Part shown: positions 1 to 9,322 of the stretch, one piece after another
How positions within the stretch are numbered: the stretch's first letter is position 1
Layout: every line of letters begins with the position of its first letter
Origin: Clostridium lundense DSM 17049
Lineage (GTDB): Bacteria; Bacillota; Clostridia; Clostridiales; Clostridiaceae
DNA length: 64,000 bases
Assembly (NCBI RefSeq): GCF_000619945.1
Contig: NZ_JHVC01000006.1
Coordinates: 186,001-250,000 of the forward strand
Direction: 5' to 3'
Notes under the pieces: model-generated
The model's database searches: none
What the model saw: only the letters and a program-made list of their open reading frames with translations
What the model was told of the DNA's origin: nothing
Made by a program: the position numbers and the translations under genes

Positions 1-111
1 TATAAACACACAAATAAGACTCTTTATTAAAATTAAAAAATAAAGGATTTTGTTTTTAATAAATTTAGTTTTTAAACTTTTATATGATCATATATGAAAA
101 TAATTGTATGC

Positions 112-1026
112 CTATGCTGGTTGTTGCGAAATAAACTTATCTATTATATTCTTATACTTCTCCTCTGTAGAAATAATCTCAACCCCAACTGAACAAAGCT
201 TCGATACCCTTGACTGTGTGATATTTCCTAGCACTTTGCATATATCACTACACCTATAGTTACAAAGACTCCTCATTAAAAGCGCTGCTAAAGCCCTTAT
301 AATCTTAGCATTTTTATTATTTTTTACGTAAAGCATCATTTCATTTATTCCTGTTTCTTTTGCTACAAACTTTGCTATTTGTTCCGGTTTAAAATTTCTT
401 ACTATTATCTTTCTCTCACTTCTGTATTCTGTTTTTTCTTCTTGAAATTCTAATTCTTGTTTTATTCTTTCGTCATCACATATATATACAAATTTAACAT
501 AGTTTTCTCTTGCCCTTTTTACATTTCCACTAAACATTTGCATTATAAATGCTTCATCTAAAAGATTAGTATTATCTTTTTCAATGCCAAGGTATGCTCT
601 TAAACTTGAGTATTTATACTTTTCAGGACAATCCTCATATCCCCTTATACTTAATACATTATTATGAATATAAGCAGATAAAGTAATAAGATATCTATCT
701 GAATTTACTATTTTACTCTTGAATCTATCCTGAAACAAATGTCCTTTCCTGTTATGAACACGATTAAATGTTATAGCATATTTAAAATTTAACCCATGCA
801 TTATTTTAGATATATCCGCTCCATTAGAGTCTATTATAAAATGACCATGATTAGTCATTAAGCAATATGCATATACTTTAAACTTAAATACTTTCTGATA
901 TTCTCTCATTTGGGATAAATATTTAATCTTATCGTCATGCTTCTTAAACAGTGGTACTTCTGTTATACTTTTCACCATTACATGATATATTGCATTATCT
1001 GCTTTTTTCCTTTCACATCTAGGCAA
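112..1026 (-). CDS. REP-associated tyrosine transposase (Y1/RAYT family)
   Basis: Single-strand DNA transposase of the IS200/IS605-related Y1 family. The HUH motif is seen as HGH in MTNHGHFI near residue 60, and the candidate catalytic tyrosine lies about 60 residues later in a YLITLSAYIHNN segment. The start is TTG (MPRCER), with a GGGGTG ribosome site about 7 nt upstream; MPR starts are common in RAYTs. The C-terminal third looks like a DnaA/HTH-type DNA-binding extension (CSDICKVLGNITQSRVSKL). It is a single gene with no accessory TnpB and no IS-like ends. Instead, the upstream spacer holds a long palindrome and repeated GGGACGG motifs (separate entries), as expected for a domesticated RAYT acting on REP sequences. 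Family call is firm; activity is unknown. Confidence 0.85.
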   Translation of the reverse strand: MPRCERKKADNAIYHVMVKSITEVPLFKKHDDKIKYLSQMREYQKVFKFKVYAYCLMTNHGHFIIDSNGADISKIMHGLNFKYAITFNRVHNRKGHLFQDRFKSKIVNSDRYLITLSAYIHNNVLSIRGYEDCPEKYKYSSLRAYLGIEKDNTNLLDEAFIMQMFSGNVKRARENYVKFVYICDDERIKQELEFQEEKTEYRSERKIIVRNFKPEQIAKFVAKETGINEMMLYVKNNKNAKIIRALAALLMRSLCNYRCSDICKVLGNITQSRVSKLCSVGVEIISTEEKYKNIIDKFISQQPA

Positions 1027-1110
1027 ACAAACACCCCATTTCTCTTTATTATTTACATCATTGACCTGAAATGAGGTTGTTATTCAAAACATACTTAATT
1101 AAGTTAATTC

Positions 1111-1254
1111 TTATTAACCGTCCCTTAAAACTTTAAAACTTTAAAATAAAACTTTTAAAAAAATTAGGGACATTTAACAACTTTCAATAATTGTTAAATG
1201 TCCCTGTTTACTGATTATTTTATCTAAAGTACATAATATTTATTAACCGTCCCT
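1111..1254. repeat. REP-like palindrome with flanking GGGACGG direct repeats
   Basis: A perfect 15-bp inverted repeat (1166-1180 and 1191-1205, starting AGGGACATTTAACAA) has a 10-nt loop. It is flanked by two identical 15-nt direct repeats, TTATTAACCGTCCCT, at 1111-1125 and 1240-1254. The GGGAC core recurs in the stem and both flanks. On the minus strand the hairpin is followed by a run of seven T, so it probably also terminates the nucleotidase gene. The position beside the Y1 transposase suggests it is that enzyme's substrate. Confidence 0.7.
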
Positions 1255-1273
1255 AAAATATATAAAATAAAAC

Positions 1274-4200
1274 CTAATTACCTGGTATTACTAATTGCTG
1301 CCCTACAAATATTAGATTTATATTTTGGAGCTTATTTTCTTCTGCTATCTTTTCATAAGGAACATTGTATTTTACACCTATTAGATATAGACAATCTCCC
1401 TCTTTTACTGTATATATAGTCTTTTTACCTGATGGCTTTAATTCAGGTTTTGTTGCTGGTTTAGTCTCAGGTTTAACTGATGATTTAACTCCTGCAGTTA
1501 AATATCCAGCTTTAGCTACTGAAAGGTTTTTAACCTGTTTTAACTCATTTATTAAAGCATCTCTTATTGGTAAATTAGTATCTTTTAGATTCTTAGCTCC
1601 CTTAAAGTCATAGTCGTCTCCGCCTACAGCCATAAAGTCATTAGTAACAACTGTATAATATTTGTTCATATCAACCTTTGAACCATCTTTTAAAGTCATT
1701 TCATATATTCTGTTTCCCAAAGGTTGTTTTAAATCATATTTAACTTTTAATCCTGAAATAGCTATCCAACCTATTTTCTTATTACCTATACCATTTTCTA
1801 CAACTCTCTTTAGATCTGATCCCTTTATTTCCATTGTAAATAAAGTATTATCAAAAGGCATAAGCTCATATAATTTTCCTACAGTAATATTACCTTTTTC
1901 TATTGGACACCTAAGTCCTCCACCATTTGTAAGTGCAATTTGAGATTTAGTAGTTTTAGCCATTACATCGCAAACCCACTCACCTAGTAATGATGGTCCT
2001 TCAAATCTATCATGAGTTAAGTCTTTATCTGTGTTTCCTACAACTTCATCTAATTTAGATTTTGAGGCATCTTCATATTTTTTAGCTATAGCTTTTGATG
2101 CTTCATCTTCTGGTAAAGTTTTAACATCTGCTGATAAATCAACAAAAGCTGGTTCTATAGTTACCTTATTAGTTTTAGTATTAAAACCTACTTCTAATTT
2201 GGCATAAGCTCTACCATTTTTATTTCCTTGAACTACAGGTATTTTATTAACTTCTCCTGATACTGGCAAGTGAGTATGTGCAGAAATTATAGCATCTACT
2301 CCAACATTAGCTTTAGCAAGATCTGCTGCTTCACCTGTAATTTCATTTGTCTTTTTATCCTGGAAAGATCCTAAATGAGTTAAAGCTATAACAACATCAG
2401 CTTTGCCCTCTTTTAGTTCTCCACTTCTTAATTTTTTACTCCATTCTTTTGCAGCCACACTAGCATCCTTAAATTCATTATTTTCTACATTGGTTGGCTT
2501 AGTCTTAAATAGTGTTTCTGGAGTTGCAAGTCCTATAAATCCTACTTTTACTCCATCCATTTCTACTATTTTATATGGTTTTGCCCAGCCAACTGGTTTT
2601 CCTGTCTTCTTATCATATATATTTGATGCTAAGAAATCAAAGCCACCTTCTTTAGCCCAATTTGCTATTCTCTCAGTTCCCCAATCAAATTCATGGTTTC
2701 CTACTGCTGAAGCTGTTAATCCAATAGATTTTACCATTTCATTTACCGGAGCACCATAATTCAAATTAGAAAGAGCTGTTCCCTGATATAAATCTCCACC
2801 AGATACAACAATAGTATTTTTATTTTCCTTTTTGAAATTGTTTATAGCTCCTGCAAATTTAGCTATTCCTAAATCTTTTCCTGATTCTTTTACTACACCG
2901 TGATAATCATTAAAGGATACAATATTTACTATCTTAGTGTTTTTTGCGTCCTCTAAATTTTTCTCTGTGACTGCTGCAACATTTGGAGTTCTTCCATCTT
3001 TGGATTGAGGAATTTTTATTCTACCTTCATTTATTAATTTTACAGTTTCTCCTCTTTTGGTTGAATCCCAGTTATTTCCTGTAATCTTCCAATTGTTATT
3101 CATTTGTGGAGTTATTACTCCATTTTTCACCTCTAAAATATATTTTCCTATTAAATCTCTTATTGGAGTAGCTCCTACTGCATCCTTTTCTATAACTTTT
3201 GGTAAACTTCCATCTTTAAATATTGCATTCTTAGGATTTAAAAGATGTGAGCTTGCCCTATAATTATTAACTGCTAATTTAAGTACATCTGTATCTTTTA
3301 TTGTTGTTCCATCCATTTTTCTTAAATTAACAATTCTGTTACCGGTTTCTTTAGAAATATCTATTTCATACTTAACACCAGAGAACATATCATAATTATA
3401 TCCTCTTATATCTTCATTAAATGATAAAGTTAAATCTCCTGGTTTATAAGTATTATAATAACTTGCTGACCATTCCATATAGTCTTTCAACTGTTTTCCT
3501 GTTACTTCTAACAAATATAATGTATTATCATATTTATATATTAATGAAGTATCACTTTTCTTAATTTTTCCGTGCTTCATATTAGCATCTGACCTAAAAG
3601 CTGCTGCTGCTGCAACATCTGCTTTTGTATAATACATTTGTACTTCATTTATTAAATTAATCATTGCGGTTTCTTGTATCTGTGAAGTTGGTATTCCTTT
3701 CACTTCATCTTCTGGCACTAAATTACCATCTTTAAGTTCTCCGATTATCTTATTTGCATCATCTAAAGCTATTTTATGATATGGGTTTAACTTTGTTTCC
3801 AAATCTTTATCTGATTCATAATTTATAGCCTTAGTTTTACCGTCCTGCATCCATATAATTTTTGAAGTAACATCTTTAGCTTTATCATTTACTACATATT
3901 TTCCACCTTTTTCAGTAAGCTTTATATCTACCTTTGCTAATGTTTGTGCTAAATTTTTATTTTCAACTAATAAAGTATTATTATATCTTGTTCCTTCAAC
4001 AGCTTTGTGTTCATGAGCAGCAACTATGGCAGCAAGTTCTGGACATGCCTTTGCAAGCTCTACTGCTGAAGAGTTCTTATTCCCATACTCTTCTCCTTCT
4101 GACATATGAACTACTGCTATTATAACATTTACTTTATCCTTAATTTCTGCTATTGCCTTTTTAGTTTCTTCTACAGGATCAGTAACTTTACAATCCTTTA

Positions 4201-4768
4201 GATTTTCTGAATCCCATCTTGTTATGTTAGGAGTAGTCATTCCTATAATACCAACTTTTAATCCTGCTTTTTCAACAATTTTATAAGGTACTCCTAATCT
4301 TTTTCCATCTTTTTTATAAACATTTCCACATAATACTGTACCTTTAAATTGAGAAATCACCTTGTCCAATGTTGGAATACCATAATTAAATTCATGATTT
4401 CCTAAAGTCCATGTATCATATCCAATTTCATTCATAGCTAAAAGCATTGGATGTATATTGCTCTTTAAAAATAAACTAGCTGAATTATCTTGAATAGTAT
4501 CTCCGGCATCCACCAATATTGTGTTAGGATTTGCTTTCTTCAATTCTTTGATTGCTGTAGCAATTTGAGCCATACTACCTGATTTACTTTCCGAATTAAT
4601 AGCATACTCGTAAGGTAAAAACTTTCCATGAGTATCACTTGTTGCAAGTATCTGTATATCTATAGTTTTAGATGCTGCAGATACATCAAATGGTGTAAAA
4701 AAGCTTAATACCATAACCAATGTTATAAACCATGATGTCCACTTTTTAAGCTTGCATTGTTTTAACAT
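1274..4768 (-). CDS. Secreted two-domain 5'-nucleotidase / cyclic phosphodiesterase with LysM
   Basis: Extracellular nucleotide-scavenging enzyme of 1164 aa. A signal peptide (KKWTSWFITLVMVLSFF, then DVSAASK) occupies residues 1-32. The first calcineurin-like domain has DTHG, DAGD and GNHE motifs at about residues 45-125, followed by its own 5'-nucleotidase C domain. A second metallophosphatase domain starts near residue 615 (NDYHG, GGDLYQG, GNHEFDWG) with its C domain (LTNGGGLR, MPFDNTLF). A single LysM (YTVKEGDCLYLIG ... GQQLVIP) closes the protein and should hold it on peptidoglycan. The layout resembles YfkN/CpdB-type enzymes: one half CpdB-like (2',3'-cyclic phosphodiesterase), the other UshA-like. 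RBS AAGGAGAG precedes the ATG. It is monocistronic. Which half acts on which substrate is inferred. Confidence 0.9.
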   Translation of the reverse strand: MLKQCKLKKWTSWFITLVMVLSFFTPFDVSAASKTIDIQILATSDTHGKFLPYEYAINSESKSGSMAQIATAIKELKKANPNTILVDAGDTIQDNSASLFLKSNIHPMLLAMNEIGYDTWTLGNHEFNYGIPTLDKVISQFKGTVLCGNVYKKDGKRLGVPYKIVEKAGLKVGIIGMTTPNITRWDSENLKDCKVTDPVEETKKAIAEIKDKVNVIIAVVHMSEGEEYGNKNSSAVELAKACPELAAIVAAHEHKAVEGTRYNNTLLVENKNLAQTLAKVDIKLTEKGGKYVVNDKAKDVTSKIIWMQDGKTKAINYESDKDLETKLNPYHKIALDDANKIIGELKDGNLVPEDEVKGIPTSQIQETAMINLINEVQMYYTKADVAAAAAFRSDANMKHGKIKKSDTSLIYKYDNTLYLLEVTGKQLKDYMEWSASYYNTYKPGDLTLSFNEDIRGYNYDMFSGVKYEIDISKETGNRIVNLRKMDGTTIKDTDVLKLAVNNYRASSHLLNPKNAIFKDGSLPKVIEKDAVGATPIRDLIGKYILEVKNGVITPQMNNNWKITGNNWDSTKRGETVKLINEGRIKIPQSKDGRTPNVAAVTEKNLEDAKNTKIVNIVSFNDYHGVVKESGKDLGIAKFAGAINNFKKENKNTIVVSGGDLYQGTALSNLNYGAPVNEMVKSIGLTASAVGNHEFDWGTERIANWAKEGGFDFLASNIYDKKTGKPVGWAKPYKIVEMDGVKVGFIGLATPETLFKTKPTNVENNEFKDASVAAKEWSKKLRSGELKEGKADVVIALTHLGSFQDKKTNEITGEAADLAKANVGVDAIISAHTHLPVSGEVNKIPVVQGNKNGRAYAKLEVGFNTKTNKVTIEPAFVDLSADVKTLPEDEASKAIAKKYEDASKSKLDEVVGNTDKDLTHDRFEGPSLLGEWVCDVMAKTTKSQIALTNGGGLRCPIEKGNITVGKLYELMPFDNTLFTMEIKGSDLKRVVENGIGNKKIGWIAISGLKVKYDLKQPLGNRIYEMTLKDGSKVDMNKYYTVVTNDFMAVGGDDYDFKGAKNLKDTNLPIRDALINELKQVKNLSVAKAGYLTAGVKSSVKPETKPATKPELKPSGKKTIYTVKEGDCLYLIGVKYNVPYEKIAEENKLQNINLIFVGQQLVIPGN

Positions 4769-4912
4769 AAAATCTCTCCTTTCGAAAACCTTCCTCCCCT
4801 ATATTAATTTCTCCTAAGTAAAATTTTGTTATTTATATTAATATTATACTTCCTTTACATTATACTGTAAACCTTTTATATTTATTCATTATCACATTAT
4901 TATAAAATAAAA

Positions 4913-4940
4913 TAGAGCCCTACATAAATGCAAGGCTCTA
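4913..4940 (-). terminator. Terminator of the P-type ATPase gene
   Basis: The stem TAGAGCC/GGCTCTA on the minus strand is followed by a T-rich tract (TATTTTATTTTAT), downstream of the ATPase stop. Confidence 0.75.
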
Positions 4941-4966
4941 ACAACAATCTCTAATATATTTAATTA

Positions 4967-7630
4967 TTATCTTTCTTTAGCTCTTATAAATATTTTTGCT
5001 ATTTCATTAACTATTAGAGGAATTATAGATAATATACCTACAAAGAACCAATCCCTTGGAAGTAAGTCAAATACTCCAAATATATTTCTTAAAACTGGTA
5101 CAGTTATTACTACATCCTGTAGTAATATACCAAATAGTATAGATGCTATCAAATATTTATTAGTAAATAATCCAACTTGGAATATAGATTTACTTGGATG
5201 TCTTAAGTTTAATGAATGTATCAACTGTGATACACTAAGTACTACAAAAGCCATAGTTTGTGCATGAGTTAAAGCTGCATCTGGTATATCTTTTGGGAAT
5301 AATGGAAATAAAGCAGTACTTCCTGTATAAACTTTTACTCCTACGACAAAGGCAGCTAAAGTTAAGAATCCAATAAGCATACCATTTAATATTAGAAACG
5401 CTCCTGTACCACCTGCAAATAAACTAGCTCTAGGATCTCTTGGTTTTTCCTTCATGACTTCTGGATCTCCTGGATCAGCACCTAATGATAATGCTGGCAA
5501 ACTATCTGTAATTAAATTAACCCAAAGTAAATGCACTGGTCTTAATGGTGCTGGCCATCCCAAAAGTATGGCAAAGAATAATGAAATTATTTCACCTATA
5601 TTACAAGATAGTAGAAATATTATAGATTTTTTTATGTTATTAAATATGTTTCTTCCTTCTTTAATAGCTGAAACAATAGTGGAGAAATTATCATCTGTTA
5701 AAATCATATCTGAAGCACCTTTAGCTACATCAGTACCAGTAACACCCATGGCTACACCAATGTCTGCCATCTTTAATGAAGGAGCATCATTTACACCGTC
5801 TCCTGTCATGGATACTATATTTCCATTAGCTTTGAATGCCTTAACTATTCTAACCTTATGCTCTGGTGAAACTCTAGCAAATACTCTTAAATTATTAACT
5901 CTTTTAGTTAATTCTTCATCACTTATCTTATCAAGCTCTGAACCAAATATAGCCTGTGACTCTTCTTCTGCTATACCAAGCTCCTTAGCTATAGCAAAAG
6001 CAGTATTTTTATGATCTCCAGTAATCATTATAGTCTTTATTCCTGATTTTTTACATTCAGCAATAGAATCCTTAACTTCCTCTCTTGGTGGGTCAATCAT
6101 TCCTACCAAACCTACAAATACTAGATCCTTTTCTAAGGAATCTATTTCTATATGTTGAGATTTCTCCATTTTAAAAGCTGCTCCTAATACTCTTAAAGCA
6201 TCATTAGACATAGCAATAGAAGCCTTAGCAATATTTTCTTTAATTTCTTCTGTTATAGGAACTATTTCTCCATTTATATATGCCTTACTACATAACTTTA
6301 TTAAATTATCTGTAGCTCCTTTTGTCATTACATAATATTCATTCTCATATTTATTTACTGTTGTCATAAGTTTTCTATCAGATTCAAAAGGAATTTCATT
6401 AACTCTTGTGCGCTTTTCATCTAAATCTACTTTTATTAAATTATATTTAAATCCAGCCTCAAGTAATGCTATTTCTGTAGGATCTCCTGTTTTTGAGTCT
6501 TCAGAATAAGTAGCATCATTACATAATACTAAGTTTTCTAACAATAATTTATGAATTGGATTATCTATTTTTAATGTAGATATATCACCTAAATAATTGT
6601 CTGCATAAAATTTAGTTACAGTCATTTTATTTTGTGTAAGTGTTCCTGTTTTATCAGAACATATTACATTAACAGCACCTAAAGTTTCTACGGCTGGAAG
6701 CTTTCTTACTATGGCATTTTCTTTTATCATTTTTTGTACTCCCATAGCAAGCACTATAGTAACTATTGCTGGCAATCCTTCTGGTATAGCAGCTACTGCT
6801 AAACTTATTGCAGTTAAGAACATTTCAAACATATCTCTTTTTTGAATTATAGCTACTAAAAACATTACACCACATATTCCTAAAGCAGCAAATCCTAATA
6901 TCTTTCCAAGTTCGGCTAATTTTTTTTGAAGAGGAGTTAGCTCCTGCTCTTGAGATTCAAGCATTTTTGCTATCTTTCCTATCTCTGTATTCATACCTGT
7001 ACCTGTTGCGACGCCTATCCCTCTTCCATAAGTAGCAAGAGTAGACATAAACGCCATATTCTTTTGATCTCCTAAAGCAGTTTCATTACTATCTAAAACA
7101 AGATCTGAATTTTTTTCTACTGGTACAGATTCTCCTGTTAAAGCAGATTCCTCTACTTTTAAATTAGCAGTTTCTATAAGTCTTATGTCACAAGGAACAT
7201 ATCTTCCTGCATCCAATATTATTATATCTCCTGGCACTACTTCTTCAGATGGAATTTCTTTCAAAGCTCCATCCCTTTTAACTATAGCTTTAGGAGTAGA
7301 CATCTTTTTTAAAGCCTCTAAAGCCTTTTCTGCTTTTGATTCTTGAATTACACCAATTACTGCATTTAAAATTATTACAAAGCCAATTATAATTGCGTCT
7401 GTAGTTTCTCCAAGAAATCCGGATACTAATGCTGCTCCTAATAAAATATAAATTAGTACATCGTTTAATTGTTCAAAAAACATCCTAATTAAAGATTTTC
7501 CTTCTTTTGCTGTTAATTGATTTAATCCGTATTTTTCCTGCCTCTTTATTACTTCTTCAGATGAAAGACCATTAATTACGTCAGTGGATATTTCTTTTAT
7601 TACTTCATCTTTACTCTTGTCAAACCACAT
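4967..7630 (-). CDS. P-type cation ATPase, type IIA (Ca2+/Mn2+ efflux)
   Basis: Membrane cation pump of 887 aa, full length for the family. Seen: actuator TGES (165-168), phosphorylation site CSDKTGTLTQ with Asp326, MITGDH and MTGDGVNDAP hinge motifs, TM4 ion site AAIPEGLPA and TM6 NLITDSLPAL. One TM4/TM6 carboxylate set of this kind is typical of bacterial and PMR1-type pumps that move Ca2+ and often Mn2+. The upstream leader carries a yybP-ykoY riboswitch with terminator, which senses Mn2+ in characterised cases, so Mn2+ export is the favoured physiological role. RBS GAGGTGAATT precedes the ATG. The metal is inferred from regulation; pump family is certain. Confidence 0.9.
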   Translation of the reverse strand: MWFDKSKDEVIKEISTDVINGLSSEEVIKRQEKYGLNQLTAKEGKSLIRMFFEQLNDVLIYILLGAALVSGFLGETTDAIIIGFVIILNAVIGVIQESKAEKALEALKKMSTPKAIVKRDGALKEIPSEEVVPGDIIILDAGRYVPCDIRLIETANLKVEESALTGESVPVEKNSDLVLDSNETALGDQKNMAFMSTLATYGRGIGVATGTGMNTEIGKIAKMLESQEQELTPLQKKLAELGKILGFAALGICGVMFLVAIIQKRDMFEMFLTAISLAVAAIPEGLPAIVTIVLAMGVQKMIKENAIVRKLPAVETLGAVNVICSDKTGTLTQNKMTVTKFYADNYLGDISTLKIDNPIHKLLLENLVLCNDATYSEDSKTGDPTEIALLEAGFKYNLIKVDLDEKRTRVNEIPFESDRKLMTTVNKYENEYYVMTKGATDNLIKLCSKAYINGEIVPITEEIKENIAKASIAMSNDALRVLGAAFKMEKSQHIEIDSLEKDLVFVGLVGMIDPPREEVKDSIAECKKSGIKTIMITGDHKNTAFAIAKELGIAEEESQAIFGSELDKISDEELTKRVNNLRVFARVSPEHKVRIVKAFKANGNIVSMTGDGVNDAPSLKMADIGVAMGVTGTDVAKGASDMILTDDNFSTIVSAIKEGRNIFNNIKKSIIFLLSCNIGEIISLFFAILLGWPAPLRPVHLLWVNLITDSLPALSLGADPGDPEVMKEKPRDPRASLFAGGTGAFLILNGMLIGFLTLAAFVVGVKVYTGSTALFPLFPKDIPDAALTHAQTMAFVVLSVSQLIHSLNLRHPSKSIFQVGLFTNKYLIASILFGILLQDVVITVPVLRNIFGVFDLLPRDWFFVGILSIIPLIVNEIAKIFIRAKER

Positions 7631-7883
7631 ATAAATTCACCTCATTTTTTATTATTTGTCTAGGAGATTTAAATTATCACAATTTATTTTTTAATTTTTC
7701 CTTTTTTAATATTTCTCCCCTTTCAATACATCTTTAATCTTCAAGTAGCAATTGACAACCAAATTTTACTTATGTATTATTAAAAAATTCTTTTTACTTT
7801 TCATTAAATAAAAACCATTTACTATCAATCACTTACTAAAAAATTATATTTTTCTAAATTATATATTCTTTTAAAAATAAAAA

Positions 7884-8003
7884 AGACCTTTGTCCTATCT
7901 TATAGAAACAGGACAAAGGTCTTGCAAGCTCATTTAAGAGTAACTATCCGGGCGTGCTACGCCGTCATGACGAATAGTTATAAGGTTTGCTACTCCCCTT
8001 TGT
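7884..8003 (-). ncRNA. yybP-ykoY manganese riboswitch with expression platform
   Basis: Read on the minus strand, the leader begins AAAGGGGAGTAGC, has an internal helix with GCGTAGCACGC, and ends GCAAGACCTTTGTCCT. These are the conserved parts of the yybP-ykoY aptamer. The 3' aptamer strand pairs into a strong hairpin (arms 7884-7896 and 7910-7922) followed by T6, so the switch works by transcription termination. In known members Mn2+ binding prevents termination and turns on Mn2+ exporters or Ca-type ATPases. The target here is the ATPase gene beginning at 7630. Confidence 0.88.
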
Positions 8004-8010
8004 TATATAA

Positions 8011-8039
8011 ATTATAGCATATAGTCCACCTATATACAA
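8011..8039 (-). promoter_or_regulatory. Sigma-A promoter of the riboswitch transcript
   Basis: On the minus strand TTGTAT (8034-8039), a 17-nt spacer and TATAAT (8011-8016) lie just upstream of the aptamer's first conserved bases. The next gene on that side ends at 8059, so the riboswitch transcript starts independently. Confidence 0.75.
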
Positions 8040-8058
8040 TAATTTTTTTATTATAAAA

Positions 8059-8580
8059 CTAATAAAAAATTACTCCTAAAACTCCAGCTAAAATAATTAC
8101 CAATATGGGATGGAGTTTTTTAGAAAGTAGTATACCCATTATTATAATTCCTATAATTATACTTTTTAAATCCTTATAAGCTCCCTTTGCTAAGGATAAA
8201 AATGCAGAAATAATAAGCCCTATCAAAGCTGGTCTCATTCCCATTAGAGCTGCACTTAATACTTTGGATTTCTTAAACTTTAGTATGTAATGGGTAGCTA
8301 TTGAAACCAATAAGAAAGAAAAACTTATAACCCCTAAAGTAGCAAAAAAGCTTCCCCAAAATCCTCCTACTTTATACCCTACAAAGGTAGCAGAATTTAT
8401 TGCAATAGGCCCTGGTGTCATTTGAGAAATACCTATTATATCACTAAATTCCTGATAACTAATCCACTTCTTATTATTCACTATCTCTCTCTCTATTAAA
8501 GGAAGCATAGCATATCCTCCACCAAAGCTGAAAGCTCCAATCTTTAAAAAGGACAAAAATAATTCAATTAAAATGCCCAA
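8059..8580 (-). CDS. chrA: Chromate transporter, short CHR-domain subunit (second gene)
   Basis: Half-size CHR-family membrane protein (173 aa) with the family signature FSFGGGYAMLPLIEREIV near the N terminus and a TPGPIAINSATFVGYKVGG loop near residue 60. Several hydrophobic spans follow. Short CHR proteins work as heteromeric pairs of opposite topology; the partner is the directly adjoining upstream gene. The TTG start sits immediately after the partner's stop codon, so the two are translationally coupled, with GGTGGAG as ribosome site. Chromate export is the family function; another oxyanion is possible. Confidence 0.85.
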   Translation of the reverse strand: MGILIELFLSFLKIGAFSFGGGYAMLPLIEREIVNNKKWISYQEFSDIIGISQMTPGPIAINSATFVGYKVGGFWGSFFATLGVISFSFLLVSIATHYILKFKKSKVLSAALMGMRPALIGLIISAFLSLAKGAYKDLKSIIIGIIIMGILLSKKLHPILVIILAGVLGVIFY

Positions 8581-9117
8581 CTACTCCACCTTCTTCCTAT
8601 AATAAAAGTATCCATAAAAACCTGAAGCTATAATAACTATAACAGGATGAATATTAAAAAACATTATAAGAATAATTGTAACTGTAGCAATAAAAATATT
8701 CATATAATTCATTTTAACTGACTTAGAAAGACTGACTACAGCTATTAACACTAACATTGGAACTGCTGCTGAAATTCCATTAAACGCTAAATCTACATAA
8801 TAATTATTCCTGAATTCCATAAAAAAAGAGGCTATAAGGAGTATTATAATAAATGATGGTAATACTGTGCCTAAAAGTGCCATTACAGCTCCTATTACTC
8901 CACCTATTTTATACCCTATAAATGTAGAAGTATTTACAGCCAAAGCTCCCGGAAATGATTGAGATATAACCAATATGTCTAAAAAATCTTCTTTAGTTAT
9001 CCACTTCTTATTATCTACTACTTCTCCTTGAATAAGAGGAATCATAGCATATCCCCCACCAAAGGTAAATGTTCCTATTTTAAAAAAACTCCAAAACATA
9101 GTTAAAATTTTTTTCAT
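8581..9117 (-). CDS. chrA: Chromate transporter, short CHR-domain subunit (first gene)
   Basis: CHR-family protein of 178 aa with FTFGGGYAMIPLIQGEVV and FPGALAVNTSTFIGYKIGG, matching its downstream partner in the same places. The chosen ATG (MKKILTMF) has GGAGGTG 6 nt upstream; the open frame extends five codons further to a GTG that overlaps that ribosome site and is not used. It makes a two-gene operon with the second subunit and has no other linked gene, apart from the unrelated riboswitch transcript downstream. Confidence 0.85.
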   Translation of the reverse strand: MKKILTMFWSFFKIGTFTFGGGYAMIPLIQGEVVDNKKWITKEDFLDILVISQSFPGALAVNTSTFIGYKIGGVIGAVMALLGTVLPSFIIILLIASFFMEFRNNYYVDLAFNGISAAVPMLVLIAVVSLSKSVKMNYMNIFIATVTIILIMFFNIHPVIVIIASGFYGYFYYRKKVE

Positions 9118-9260
9118 AAAATACACCTCCACATTAAAAAATCTCTCTGAAATTTAGAACTCTGTTTATCAATATATTTATTATACTGTAAAAATTAAGT
9201 TAAGTTTATTATTTTGAGATTTGTTTATGAAATTGTTCGTAAAAGTGGTAAAAAATAAAA

Positions 9261-9296
9261 AGATGTGCTCCTATAAACTTAATGTATAGCACACCT
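9261..9296 (-). terminator. Terminator of the metallo-hydrolase gene
   Basis: The minus-strand stem AGGTGTGCT/AGCACATCT (one G-T pair) has an 18-nt loop and is followed by TTTTTATTTTT. Confidence 0.8.
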
Positions 9297-9322
9297 TTAC
9301 TTTATTATCCAAATTATTTTTC

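Noticed and set aside
5454..6014. 186-codon plus-strand frame inside the ATPase gene
   Set aside because: It lies wholly opposite conserved P-type ATPase coding sequence and has no start signal or recognisable domain.
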